Shown: positions 11,846 through 23,169 of the stretch, piece after piece
Position numbering within the stretch: the first letter of the stretch is position 1
Layout: the number at the start of each line of letters is the position of its first letter
NCBI GenBank assembly: GCA_028023455.1
Contig: JAQFVV010012435.1
Span: 1,302,001 to 1,366,000, forward strand
Source of the DNA: Epiperipatus broadwayi
Taxonomy: Eukaryota > Onychophora > Udeonychophora > Euonychophora > Peripatidae
Direction of reading: 5' to 3'
DNA length: 64,000 nt
Translations under genes and position numbers: made by a program
Notes under the pieces: model-generated
Databases searched by the model: none
Told to the model about the DNA's origin: nothing
The model's input: the letters and a program-made list of their open reading frames with translations, nothing else

Positions 11846-14368
11846 TGTCATGCTTTTGATATGAAATAACATAATATCTATCTTAGAATCCATTTATAAA
11901 CTTTAATGATCTAATTACAAATATAAATATATTATAAATAATTAATTTAATTATGATTAATAATAAAAATAATAATATTGTATGTTAGTGTACAAAATTA
12001 CTTTCAGATTACTTCAGTCATTTCAATACTAATATATGGATCTTTTATGAAATAGACAACCAGGAACATATATTTGTGATAAATAATATTTAATAAGCAT
12101 GACAGTACAAAAGGACATTGTATTTTTTCAAAAAAAATTGATGAAAAACCCACCCAAAAGAAAAAAATTTTCAAAAATCTTTTTTTTGTGTGATAAAAAA
12201 AAAAATGATAACCACAAAAAAACACACAAAAAAACTTTAATAATGAAATTTTTATATCATCTGCATTTTTCATTTTTCTTGCACACGGGCGATTTTTCTG
12301 AATTCTCTTCATTTTGATTGCATAGATTTTTGTATTGTTGGGCTTGTTAAATACTTACTTATATTCAATTCCTGGTTTGGTTTTGTAATTTAATTTTATA
12401 TAGAGGTGCATTTAATTTAACTCTTTGCAAAATTTCTTGCATTGATGATACTTACTGAATACATATGTTTGTAATCAGTGGGCATTATATTTTTTTATAA
12501 TTAACTCACTTTCATGTTTTTAAGTATATATTACTATTATATTTTTGGTTTTAATTTCAATTAGTTTTTTTCCCTTCATTGGTAATGTGGATAGAGACAT
12601 CGTCCTTTGAGTAGAACTTGAGACTACTATCACCGAAAGATAAATCCTTCTCTCCCATTTTGTTACCTATTTTGATCTTAATCCATATTTTTTTCTTTTT
12701 ACTTTCTATAGATAGCTTTTAATTGGACTTTATTATTTTATAAATTATTTTATAATAAGAATAATATTAAAACGTTTTGTATTTTTTCATTCATTTTACA
12801 CTGTGTATTTGTTGTGTTATTTGTGTAGTTTTTAAAAATTTTCATGTGTTAACAGTTTACACAGTCACTTTCGTAAAAGATGGTCACTACAAATTATCCT
12901 ATAATTGACCTAAGATATTTAAATAAGTTTATTAGATTTTTTTTGGAATAAACTGTTATAAACAAAAGTGTCTTATTTATTTCAGTGCTTGTTTCATTTT
13001 CATATAATCTGTAGTTTTTAAAATTAAAATTATATGTAAACTAATTCTTGGACAATCACAAAATAACACTAAACAACTACTAATAAACTTTATTAAGGAA
13101 ATCAAAAAGAGGAACAAATCAATAGCGCCAACGGAAATATTTAAGGCCACTTTACTAGACGTCAGTTAACCTAATTTGGAATCTCATCTCCGATTGACTG
13201 AAGATATAGACATAAGAACGAATAATATAGATATCAGATCTTACATTGTAAACATTGATAACCCCTGAGTAAAATGTAAAACCTTAGAATAATAAAAGCA
13301 ATTTTTAATAAAAAATAAAATAATAATGCAATGAATTTCATTCTATTTTTGTATTAGTATATATTATTCTCATGTTTATAATCTGTTTGAGGTGTTCGCA
13401 CATATAAATATAATTTTAGTTTTAACGATCGATTATTTTAATTTGTTAATTTATGAAAAGAGTCTGTTAATCCCATTATTAAACTTTTGTATATTCTTAA
13501 GTGTTATTAATGAGTTTGATTATTATATTTATATCTTTCTCTTTGTAGTTTGCTGTTTTATATTTTAAAATAAAATTTTATTTGATTAATGTATATAAGT
13601 AATTTTAATTAAATAGTTTGAAGTCCACAAATGGCCATTTAGTTTATTTCCATTAGTGAATTGAAAATTGATTTAATAAACGAGTTGAATTTTAAGATTG
13701 TACATTTTATCTAATGCATTAGAGAGAAAGTTATTACCTATAGCCTTAATTATTTTATTAGATTGTTAATTTTATTACATTTAATTGATTTTTGTTCTTA
13801 GACATTTTAAAAATACTATCTCATCAGGAATCAATTATATACAAGTTTATAATTGAAATTAATCAATTCTTATTCTAATTTTATTATTTAAAACGAAATA
13901 AATTATTAAATATATTTTTAAAAAATTCAAAATTAAATTATATTTAAAAAGCTTATCGTCAAGTAAGATTATAAAAATGAAAGATGATAATTATAGTTTA
14001 AATAACACCAAGAATCTCATTAAAGACTGGTAAAAACTATTGAAATAAGATGTAAGTTCACATTTTTTTTGATGGGGAATTGTCAAAATTTATTGAAAAT
14101 TTTGGTGCACAGTATTTCCCATGTCTATGATATTTGGTTTCAGACCGTATTGTGGGTATTGAAATTCATGAATATTAGTGAACCCTATTTTGTTTTTATC
14201 ACACACAGACATCTATATATATAGACTGGTGGATGTAATACTATAAATACACGTTGAAATGCATCTATATGCATATATTAACTAGGAATATGTTTAATAA
14301 TGATGTTACTAAGGAACCATCAATTATTATTAACAGAGCTATAACTAAACTACTTCGCTGTAGAAATG
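11846..14368. other. A+T-rich DNA, no feature recognised
   Basis: The ORFs near 12000-12317 arise from A/T runs coding for Lys or Phe strings. Nothing else is supported. Confidence 0.5.
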
Positions 14369-14455
14369 AATAATAACTTTTTTATCTTGAGTTTAATTAG
14401 AAATAAAAGGAGTCCTTTTATTTCTAATTAAACTCAAACTAAAAAAGTTATTATT
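14369..14455. repeat. Near-perfect palindrome (hairpin)
   Basis: The left arm 14369-14411 and right arm 14412-14455 are inverted copies over about 43 bases with almost no loop (centre at ggagtcc, outer ends aataataac / gttattatt). It could be a snap-back repair product or a minimal foldback remnant. Confidence 0.85.
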
Positions 14456-15478
14456 GGGCACTAGTGCCAATTAGTTTAGTATAGGAGAGTAAATAGGAGC
14501 TGATGATTTCTTAACAATACCTTTGTAACATATCATTACTTCATTACATGGATATAATTCCACAATACTCTGTTTACATGGATAAAAAAATCTATGAAAA
14601 TATTGAATGTGTATATAATGTTTACACTCTGTAACTAATTAAAAATATATAAACACAAATTATTAGTTTCTAGTTTTTTTTATTTATGAATATTTTTTGG
14701 AATCATAGATTACTGAAGCTGCAGATATGGAAATCATACAGAAATAATACTATAGTTCTAAGTAAAGTACAGGTTGAATTCAGATAATCAGATACCCTTT
14801 GTTTCTCAACCATCCTGAATTAATCATTTTATTAGGTTAAAATATGTAATATCCCTTTATTGTACACCTCTTTATCTATAATATAGCACATTGCTGGGAG
14901 CTTCGATATTAAAGAGTAACTATTAAAAAGTAACAAAAACCATAACTTTTAATCTTTATTGAGTAAACATTTTCAATATCTTTTGTGTAGATATTCTTAA
15001 TTTATTTTTATACAGCATTTCTGTTTTGTTTTTTTTTTTTTAAAAAAAAAAACCCAAATAAATATAAATTTAATTATAAAGTTTTTTGTTGTTGAATTCT
15101 TGTACCAACTTTTTAAAACATTTTTTTAAAGTTAATTTCTTTTTTTTTTTTTTGTAGTTAGGTTCTTATTAGCATTTTAATATCATTTAAGTGAAAGTAA
15201 TAAAGAATGGTTTTAAAAAAGTTGAATTAAATGATATTTTTATTATGTTATGATTGCTATTTTATTTTTAAAAAACGTAGAGCATGAATTATTAGAGTTG
15301 CAGTTTTCTCATTTAGACAGTGCAACAAACTATGAAACATAATGAAGAATTGTATTTAAATGTGGTATATTAATATATGAACTGTTTGTTAATTTACTTT
15401 TAAAATGTTTATTAATTTATACAAGATTAAATAAAGAATTATTGAAATAATTTGTAACTCACACTAAAATCATCAAAT
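14456..15478. other. A+T-rich DNA, no feature recognised
   Basis: Several homopolymer runs (for example near 15030 and 15140). No gene or element is supported. Confidence 0.5.
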
Positions 15479-16846
15479 CTGATGTGATGTGATATGTCTA
15501 CTCCTTTATCAAAAACAGGTATCTCCCAGCCAATATGTCCAAGAAAAACCTGTTAGCCACCCTAACTACTCCTCACTCTTTTTCCATATTATTCTCTATC
15601 CGGCTCTATCCCATTTCCACAACATTATCTTTGTTCATTTCATGCCTTTGTATCTATATCTCCATATCTTTTTTCAATCCCAGCATGAAGACCAAGAACC
15701 CACCCCCTTTCTGTATAATCACTTGATCTATATTTATTCTCTTACAACTTCACTATTTGTACCCTTTCTGCTTGTAAGCATTTATATTCCATTAGCAAAT
15801 GTCTAATATTTTCCATGCTTTCCTTACATAACCTGCAGATTAAATCCCCCACATTTCTCCATCTTGTTAGGCCTTAAACAGTAAACTACTTTCCTTGCCA
15901 TTATCATAAATTAACTCACATCCAATATTCTGTTTACGTCTACATCTATTTAAGCTCTTTTTACTCTCCATACTAGTTTTCCATTTCTCCATCTCCCTAT
16001 TATTTATTAATGCATCTATTCTTCTATCCCAGTCTTTGCCATTATAACTCAACAATCCTCATAATCACCCTTTATACAAGAATACTGACACAAAGTCTTT
16101 ATCCAAATCTTCTGCATTCTATATTACCTTTCTCACCCATCTTGTTGCATGCCCTTTACTTGTAAACCAATTAAATATTATTTTGGCTATTCTCTTACTA
16201 TCCATAAAGTGCAATCTACTAAACATTTTCATTTTGCTTTTTGCATCTCTCATATAAAAACTTGTTCATCCCATTTCTCATTGAATTGCCTCCTTTGCTG
16301 TCCACACATCTGCATCTAATGCATATCTTCCTACTTCTCTTTGTACTTTTTCTAAGTAATCTAACACTCTTTTGCTTGTACATAATGCATCATTACCATA
16401 GGTTAACCCCATTACTACTACTCCCTTCTAGACAATTCTTGCTACATCATATTCATTATATGAAAATACTGTTAATGTCTTTATCAGTCCCTTTCATTTC
16501 TTTGCTTCATTTATCAATTTTTTTTCCCATTCATCCAAGCAATTTTTCTGTTATTTAAAGTGATTCCCAAATATTTGTACATAAACACCACATTTAACTT
16601 TATATCTCCCAAGAAAAATTTTTTCTCTTCTCTTTCCCCACTATTTACCATCATTACTTTTGATTTTTTTTTCACTAAATTTAATCTCCATCTCTTTATC
16701 CACACCTGTGTAAGGCTTCTGCTCAGCTTCCATATTTTCCTTATTTTTTGAGCATAAAAAATATCAGAAAATAAGATCTGATAATGTTTCCACTCTCTCG
16801 CCATCTACTAATGGTATGCCTACCCCTCTTTCTAATCTTTTTATTG
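15479..16846 (-). mobile_element. Second LINE family (LINE-B), decayed 5'-truncated copy
   Basis: The minus strand parallels the intact LINE-B ORF at 18468-21527 from its 3' pentamer tail (TGATG repeats at 15479) back to the RT catalytic region near 16846. Recognisable pieces are a C-terminal stretch (15867-16055, SMESKKSLN and CELIYDN) and the post-RT stretch (16514-16804, GDIKLNVV and YKYLGITL). Stops and frameshifts interrupt every part. No target-site duplication could be identified. Confidence 0.85.
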
Positions 16847-17164
16847 GTGATCATAATTTTGATTAGTTGATGAATTAATAGTATTCCAATTTGTAAAATA
16901 AATTATAAAATAAACTTTTACTAACAATAACTGGAAATATTGTTTGGTCATATACCCGTTTGATGCAAAATATGTTCAACATATAAATAATAACTATATC
17001 ACTAATAATGTTTGAAAAGCATTATTATTCCTGGGTTTTAGATTCTTATTTTTTCAGATGCAATGTTTTTCATCATAAGTAATTTGCAAAAATTGCCATA
17101 AAAGAATGGAACTATATATTATTTTTGGAAATATTAATTATATATATATAATATTTAAATATAA
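16847..17164. other. A+T-rich DNA, no feature recognised
   Basis: Nothing supported. Confidence 0.5.
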
Positions 17165-17432
17165 TGTAATTATAAGGGACTTGAACTCAGATCTTCAAAC
17201 TTTCTACAGTTATAAAATCCATCTTATACAACCAATACTGGATACTGATTGTATATATGTGTGGGAAATAGTGATCTGGACCAACTGATGAATGCTGGTT
17301 CAGCACGAAATAGGTATATTGGAGATCATTTATCTTTTTCGCATATATGTAGTTACATGTATTAGTCATATAAGATGGATTGGATAACTGTAGGGAGTTT
17401 GAAGGTCTGAGTTCAAGTCCTTTATAATTATA
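17165..17432. mobile_element. Foldback element, family F1 short form, carrying a hammerhead
   Basis: Arms of about 70 bp run inward from 17165 and 17432: ggacttgaactcagatcttc and its inverse, then acagttat and atccatcttata. The centre is the hammerhead motif at 17273-17327. It is the short relative of 4667-5485 and lacks the central extension. The outer arm contains GAGTTCAAGTCC in the plus strand at about 17409, similar to a B box. No ORF. Confidence 0.82.
17273..17327 (+). ncRNA. Hammerhead ribozyme, type I (best F1 example)
   Basis: Outer helix I is GAUCU (17273-17277) with AGAUC (17323-17327); a GGA bulge follows; inner helix I is CCAA (17281-17284) with UUGG (17319-17322). CUGAUGA is 17285-17291. 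Helix II is UGCUG/CAGCA with loop GUU (17293-17305) and an A.C mismatch at its base, where the consensus has G-C. GAAA is 17307-17310. Helix III is AUA/UAU with a two-base loop. The predicted cleavage is after A17318 (triplet AUA). All core bases fit the hammerhead consensus; activity is untested. Confidence 0.78.
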
Positions 17433-17846
17433 ATATATATAACCATATTATAGATATTAACCACTAATAAGTAAGTAATCATATAGTTAACTGCTCATGA
17501 GTTCATGCCATCTGAGAATCCTAATGGCTGATTGAATGAATATTTGTTAATAGTTCCTTTTAGATAAACTGATTCAAGTTTGTTTTATTTATTTATATTA
17601 TTCAGCTTAGAACCAATCCTGAAATTTAATTTTGTATTTAACATTTATCATTATGCTAAACTGCATGGGGCTGTTTTAACCTTTTAAGTAATACATGTAA
17701 ATATACTTCTGTTTGTAATTTCAAAATTTATCCTTTTTTAAAACAGAATTGGTACAAAATGTTATCTTGATAGTGACATTAAACGGAAAGTTTTAAGGGC
17801 GAATTGATTCCAAACATTTTTTTTGTAAATAATATTATAATAAAAA

Positions 17847-17976
17847 CAGTATATCTTGTCTTGCATTGGTGGTCGAGAGGTCAGCGCGACTGTCTTGCAC
17901 TTGCAGGCAGTTGCCCGGGTTGCGGGTTCGCGTCCCGGCCGATGCTATGACACTTAAAAAAAAACCAGTATATCTT
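17847..17976 (+). mobile_element. tRNA-derived SINE, variant form, with target-site duplication
   Basis: The tRNA-like part is 17863-17945. The acceptor strands gcattgg and ccgatgc pair. The A-box region is tggtcgagaggtcagc. The B box gggttcgcgtcccgg is preceded by an extra gttgc-type insertion compared with the glycine form. The tail is ctatgacac plus A residues. A perfect 11-base repeat cagtatatctt (17847-17857, 17966-17976) flanks it. A short minus-strand ORF that includes this SINE is an artefact. Confidence 0.9.
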
Positions 17977-17993
17977 AAGCTGTCAAAATCAAA

Positions 17994-18349
17994 CTGATGT
18001 GATGTGATGTATTGTGGCTTCTCCTTAAACGAAGTCAAGAATATCTCAGCAATTATGCCCAGATAAACCTGTTAGCCAATTTATTTTCCATTCCCCACTC
18101 TAAATTTTCCCATATTCTGCTCCATCCCATTTCCACAACATAATCTTTGTCAACTCTATAACCTTTATATCTAATTCCCCCTTATCTTTTCCCAAACCCA
18201 GCATAAAAACCAATAACTCACTTTCTGTATAATCACTTTTTCATATTTATTCTTCCATAACTTCATTATATTTACCCTTTCTGTTTTCAAGCATTTACAT
18301 TCAATTAACAAATGCCTAATATTTTCTATTCCTTCCTTACATAATTTAC
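17994..18349 (-). mobile_element. LINE-B 3' end copy, adjacent to the main copy
   Basis: About 355 bp closely similar (roughly nine bases in ten by eye) to the 3' end of the neighbouring LINE-B element, again starting with TGATG repeats (17994-18012) and breaking at 18349, where the pentamer tail of the next copy begins. Two same-strand insertions therefore sit end to end. Confidence 0.88.
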
Positions 18350-21300
18350 TGTGATGTGATGTGATGTGATGTATTATGGCTTCTCCTTAAACGAAGTCAA
18401 GAATATCTCAGCAATTAAGCCCAGATAAACCTGTTAGCCACTTTCTTTTACATTCCCCACTCTAAATTTACCCATAATCTGCTCTATCCCATTTCCACAA
18501 CATAATTTTTGTCAACTCTATAACCTTTATATCTAAATCCCCCTTATCTTTTCCCAAACCTAGCATAAAAACCAATAATTCACTTTCTGTATAATCACTC
18601 TTTTCATATTTATTTTTCCACAACTTCATTATATGTACCCTTTCTGTTTTCAAACATTTACATTCAATTAACAAATGCCTAATATTTTCAATTCCTTCCT
18701 TACATAATTTACAAAATAAATCACCCATATTTTTCCATTTACATGTATATTCTTTTGTAGCTAAAGATCCCGTTCGAGCCTTAAACAATAAACTACTTTC
18801 CTTACTATTATCATATATTAACTCACACCTAATATTCTGTTTATTTCTATATATATTTAAACTCTTTTTACTCTCCATACTATTTCTCCATCTCTCTAAC
18901 TCCCTAGTCTTTATTAATAAATCTATTCTTTTATCCCATTCCTTACTACTATAACACTCAATAATCCTCTTAACACAATCATCCCATCTTTTGTACAAAT
19001 ATACTGATATAAATTCTTTATCCAAATCTTTTGCATAGCGCATTACCTTTCTCACCCATCTTGTTACCTGCCCTTTACTCATAACCCAATTAAATACTAT
19101 TTTAGCTATTCTTTTATTATCCATAAACTGCAATCTACCAAACATTTTCATTTTACTTTTTGCATCTCTCATATGAAAACTTGACCATCCCATTTCTCCT
19201 TGAATTGCCTCCCTTGCTGTCCATACTTCTGCATCCAATGCATGTCTTCCTACTTCCCTTTGAGCTTTTTCTAAATAATCTAATATCTTTTTACTAACAT
19301 ATAATGCATCATTACCATATGTTAACCCTGCTACTGCAACTCCTTTCCATATAATTCTAGCTACATCATATTTATTATATGAAAATACTGTTAATTTCTT
19401 TATCAATCCCTTTCTTTTCTTTGCTTCATTTATCAATTTTTTCTCCCATTCATCCAAATAATTTTTCTGATTACTTAAAATAATTCCCAAATAACTATAT
19501 CTATTCACCACACTTAACTTAATATCTCCCAATAAAAATTCTACATCTTCTCTTTCCTCAGTATTAACCATCATTATATTTGATTTTTCTTCACTAAATT
19601 TAATCCCCATCTCTTTACCCACCCTTGCACATGTCCTCAACATAACTTCCATATCTTCTCTTTTTTCTGCACACAAAAATATATCATCTGCAAAAAAAAG
19701 ACCTGACAAAATATATACTCCCTTACTACCTATTAACGGTATCTCTATCCCTCTTCCTAATCTTTCTATTGCTCTTTCCATTTCACTCAAATACAACACA
19801 AACAAAATAGGTGACATAGGGCATCCTTGCCTTAGTCCCACACCATTTTTAACTTTAATTGATTCTATATTCTCTAATTGATATATATAATAATTATTTT
19901 CATATAATTTCTTAATAATATCTATTAAAGCTTCATCCATTCCCAAATTTGCTAAACTTATCCATAATATATTTCTATTTACTCTATCATATGCCTTCTC
20001 TATATCTATAAAACTCATATATAACTGTTTATCTGCATTCCTACTCATATCCATAAGTTGTGTAACTACAAATAAACTATCTCCTATACGCCTATCTAAT
20101 CTAAAACCTCCTTGCATTTCACCCACTACATTATTCCCTTCCATCCATTTTACAACTTTACTAGCCACCATATACGAGAAAACTTTATATAAAACTGATA
20201 TTACTGCTATCGGTCTATAATTATTCAACTTTCTATGATCCTTACCCTTTCCTTTAAATAATAACCTTACTCTTGTATTACTCCAACTACTTGGGAAAAC
20301 TCTATTCTGTGCCATTTTATTAAAACAGGATAATAACTTTACTTTTGCCCTATATCCTAAATTCATTACCATCTCTGCTGCCCATCCATCTAAACCTCTT
20401 GCCTTCCCACTTTTCAATTTCTTCTCTACCTCATTTAGTTCATTTTCTGAAAAACTAATATTCCCATTACTATATTCTTTCATATTTTCTAATATTCTAT
20501 CATTCACATTTAACATCTTTTCTATATTCATTACATAACTATTTAAGATTCTCTCTAAATCTTCTCTAGAACTACACTCAGTTCCCTCATCATCTAGTAA
20601 TACTAACTCTCTCTCCCCTACATTTCTCCTTTTAATATAATTCCAAAATTTTTTACTTCCATCTCTTCCACTTTTATTAATATCCTCCAACAATTTACTA
20701 TTCAATTTCATTCTCTCTCTATAAATATCTATTTTAGCCAACTTCTTCTTTTCTAAGTACTTTTCCCATTTAGCATTAATATCTTTTTCACTTTCCTTAT
20801 TCTTAATAGCACACTTATATTCTCTACATGCTTCTTTCCTTTCTTTTACACTTTTACTAATTTTAATTTTTTTATTACTTTTATTCTTTTCAATATTCTC
20901 ACCTAAAACCCTATTTGCAACTTTTTCTACTTCCTTACAGCAATCCTTATACTCATCCCCAACCCACTCTTCCATTATTTCTTCAACTTGTATTTTATAC
21001 TCTTCCAACTTATTCTTATCATTTACTCTCCATCCACATCTTTCACTATTATTTCTACTTTTATTTCTATTCTCCATCACATTACTAACCATTTCAATTA
21101 CAATGAAATTATGATCACTAGTGCATACTTTTTCTTCATTATCAAATACCTTAATTTTCCGTATTTTATTTATTCCCTCTTTCTCTACCAATACATAATC
21201 TATTGTGTGAAATATATTATTTCTGGACCATGTGTATTGTCCCTCATAAATATTTAATAAATTTCCAATACTCAAATTCACTTTCTGACAAAAATTCTTC

Positions 21301-21545
21301 AAAAGCTGTCCATTTTTATTATCTACATCATCAATTTCTTCAATATGTCCATTCATATCCCCTATAACCATTATTCTCTTCCCCTTTTCTTTAAAACTTT
21401 GTATATCCTTAACTAAACATTCGTATATGTTACTATTCCACTCCAATATAATTTGACTATCTCCAGTAGCTATATAAACTATAGCCACCATCCATTCTTG
21501 TCTACCCAACCTTATTTCAAACCACAAGTGTTCTTGACATTTAAC
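18350..21545 (-). mobile_element. LINE-B non-LTR retrotransposon, 5'-truncated but coding-intact
   Basis: This runs from the (TGATG)n tail at 18350-18372 to a break at about 21545 inside the endonuclease domain. The 3' untranslated part is about 100 bases. The single ORF 18468-21527 has no stop. A possible but imperfect duplication (aatttactgt on the left, atttaactgt near 21555) could be the target site. Confidence 0.88.
18468..21527 (-). CDS. Endonuclease/reverse transcriptase of an APE-type LINE, N-terminally truncated
   Basis: A protein of 1019 residues in one open frame. Residues 1-150 are the C-terminal half of an exonuclease-endonuclease-phosphatase endonuclease, with GDMNG (56-60), IDYVL (109-113) and SDHN (137-140). 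The N-terminal half is absent, so the listed Met is only the first one after the break. Residues about 420-680 are the reverse transcriptase: NYRPIAVIS (436-444), DIEKAYD (508-514, first catalytic Asp), RQGCPMSP (566-573), FADD (612-615, catalytic pair). A Cys-His cluster C-x2-C-x8-H-x4-C lies at 939-956. This domain order is that of jockey/I/CR1-type LINEs; I cannot name the clade. Such enzymes nick DNA and copy their own RNA in the nucleus. The absence of stops suggests a recent insertion, although the truncated endonuclease should make it non-autonomous. Confidence 0.88.
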   Translation of the reverse strand: MWFEIRLGRQEWMVAIVYIATGDSQIILEWNSNIYECLVKDIQSFKEKGKRIMVIGDMNGHIEEIDDVDNKNGQLLKNFCQKVNLSIGNLLNIYEGQYTWSRNNIFHTIDYVLVEKEGINKIRKIKVFDNEEKVCTSDHNFIVIEMVSNVMENRNKSRNNSERCGWRVNDKNKLEEYKIQVEEIMEEWVGDEYKDCCKEVEKVANRVLGENIEKNKSNKKIKISKSVKERKEACREYKCAIKNKESEKDINAKWEKYLEKKKLAKIDIYRERMKLNSKLLEDINKSGRDGSKKFWNYIKRRNVGERELVLLDDEGTECSSREDLERILNSYVMNIEKMLNVNDRILENMKEYSNGNISFSENELNEVEKKLKSGKARGLDGWAAEMVMNLGYRAKVKLLSCFNKMAQNRVFPSSWSNTRVRLLFKGKGKDHRKLNNYRPIAVISVLYKVFSYMVASKVVKWMEGNNVVGEMQGGFRLDRRIGDSLFVVTQLMDMSRNADKQLYMSFIDIEKAYDRVNRNILWISLANLGMDEALIDIIKKLYENNYYIYQLENIESIKVKNGVGLRQGCPMSPILFVLYLSEMERAIERLGRGIEIPLIGSKGVYILSGLFFADDIFLCAEKREDMEVMLRTCARVGKEMGIKFSEEKSNIMMVNTEEREDVEFLLGDIKLSVVNRYSYLGIILSNQKNYLDEWEKKLINEAKKRKGLIKKLTVFSYNKYDVARIIWKGVAVAGLTYGNDALYVSKKILDYLEKAQREVGRHALDAEVWTAREAIQGEMGWSSFHMRDAKSKMKMFGRLQFMDNKRIAKIVFNWVMSKGQVTRWVRKVMRYAKDLDKEFISVYLYKRWDDCVKRIIECYSSKEWDKRIDLLIKTRELERWRNSMESKKSLNIYRNKQNIRCELIYDNSKESSLLFKARTGSLATKEYTCKWKNMGDLFCKLCKEGIENIRHLLIECKCLKTERVHIMKLWKNKYEKSDYTESELLVFMLGLGKDKGDLDIKVIELTKIMLWKWDRADYG

Positions 21546-23169
21546 AATATTTAACTGTATTTAATTTTCTCTAGTGCTGCCACCTATTGTAAGCTTCAGT
21601 AATCAATACAAACTAGGTGTAATTTATTAAATTCATTATTTCTATCATCAAAACTAGATGAACTTTATCAATGACTATTGAAATGGCAACAGTGAAGCTT
21701 TATGTATGCTGATTGTTATGTGCTAATTTTTGATTTATTGGCCTTTGTGTTTCATTTTAATTTCCATTTTTAAAATTTATTTATTATTACTATTATTAGC
21801 ATCGTGATCTTGTCCCAACTGATCTTAAGAATGTTTTTATTATTCTAATTTATGGAAATAAAGAGGTTAGAAAAAAATTATTATTATGGAATATGATTGC
21901 CATCCATTTTATCATAAGTACTATTTACTTACAGTGAATCGGTTAAATAGATTGCTTTCAGTCATAAATGAATGATTATTCTATATCATTTAGTTAATCA
22001 AACATAAATAATTATAAGCAAAAGAACCAGAGCTAAAAGATGGCAGATAGAATCCTAGCTGAGGTTGGTATGTCTATATATAATTTGTTTGATCAGTTGA
22101 ATGCACTTTTGTGTTCTGCCAAACACTTTGGTGCTCAAACATCATATCTCCCAAGCAAGAGATCATATAACTACTTTTTTTTTTTATTAATTTGGTCAAG
22201 ACATGTGACTTGATTATTAAGAAAAAAGTTAGTAATATTTTAAATTACTTGGTTGCCAACTGAAATTTATTAATCAATATTATACATCTTATACATGATA
22301 AGTTATGATCATTAGGTGGAAAATATGTGCATTTGAAATGGAAAATTAGCATTAATTAAACAAGGATGTGTATTAATTCAGTTTTATGTTTCAATTTTAT
22401 GATAATGATCTTTGAAACGGTGTATAGGCAATTTTATCAAGTAGGCATTGAGATGTGATATAGGTTTGACGGTGGAATTTTTAATTTGAACCACTTAATA
22501 ACAAGAGCTTTACCTTCTTGACTTTTTGATATACAATAGACTGATGGTTCTTAATCTATTTTAATGGTTCAATGTGGATAAGTTTAAAGATCCTTATAGC
22601 TTTTTAGGTAAAAGATAGTTTTGAATACCAAGACCATATCACATAGAATCTAATTTGTTAGCTTTACACTTAATACATTAAAAAAGGATTTTTCAATGTA
22701 AGGCTATAATTGCATCAATTAAATTACCTGACCATGTGTCACTTTCATATAACAAGTGTATTGTATGAATGTGATACATGGATTTTGTATTAACATCATA
22801 AAAGAAATTGGAAAAGTTGTGTTTAAGATGTGGTATGAAATACGTTGGTAATACAAAGGCAAGATTATAAAAAACAATTGCTATTATGAATTTTTAAATT
22901 TCTGGAGGTAATAAAACTGAACTTAATCATGATTTTTAATGAAGAGACAGGATACTATTTTATAATAAAGGTTATTACAAAAATAAGAAGTGGAATATTG
23001 ATATCTTTTATTGGAAAGTTATAACTGAGAATGGAATTCATTTGTCAACAGCATTGAAACAAGTTTTGAAGGTTTCAGAAAGAAGTGTCTTATATAAGAA
23101 TTTAAAAAGGCAGCAACATAAGAGAGCAAATAAACAGAATAAAAGACTGGCATATGAAATATGTGGCTG
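21546..23169. other. A+T-rich DNA, no clear feature
   Basis: Bases 22110-22170 (ctttggtgctcaaacatcat and on) resemble a fragment of repeat family S2. No gene is supported. Confidence 0.4.

Noticed and set aside
12004-12317. Overlapping ORFs on both strands
   Set aside because: They come from long A and T runs (Lys- or Phe-rich translation) with no domain.
17835-18038. 67-codon minus-strand ORF as a gene
   Set aside because: Most of it translates the SINE at 17863-17945 and the tail of a LINE.
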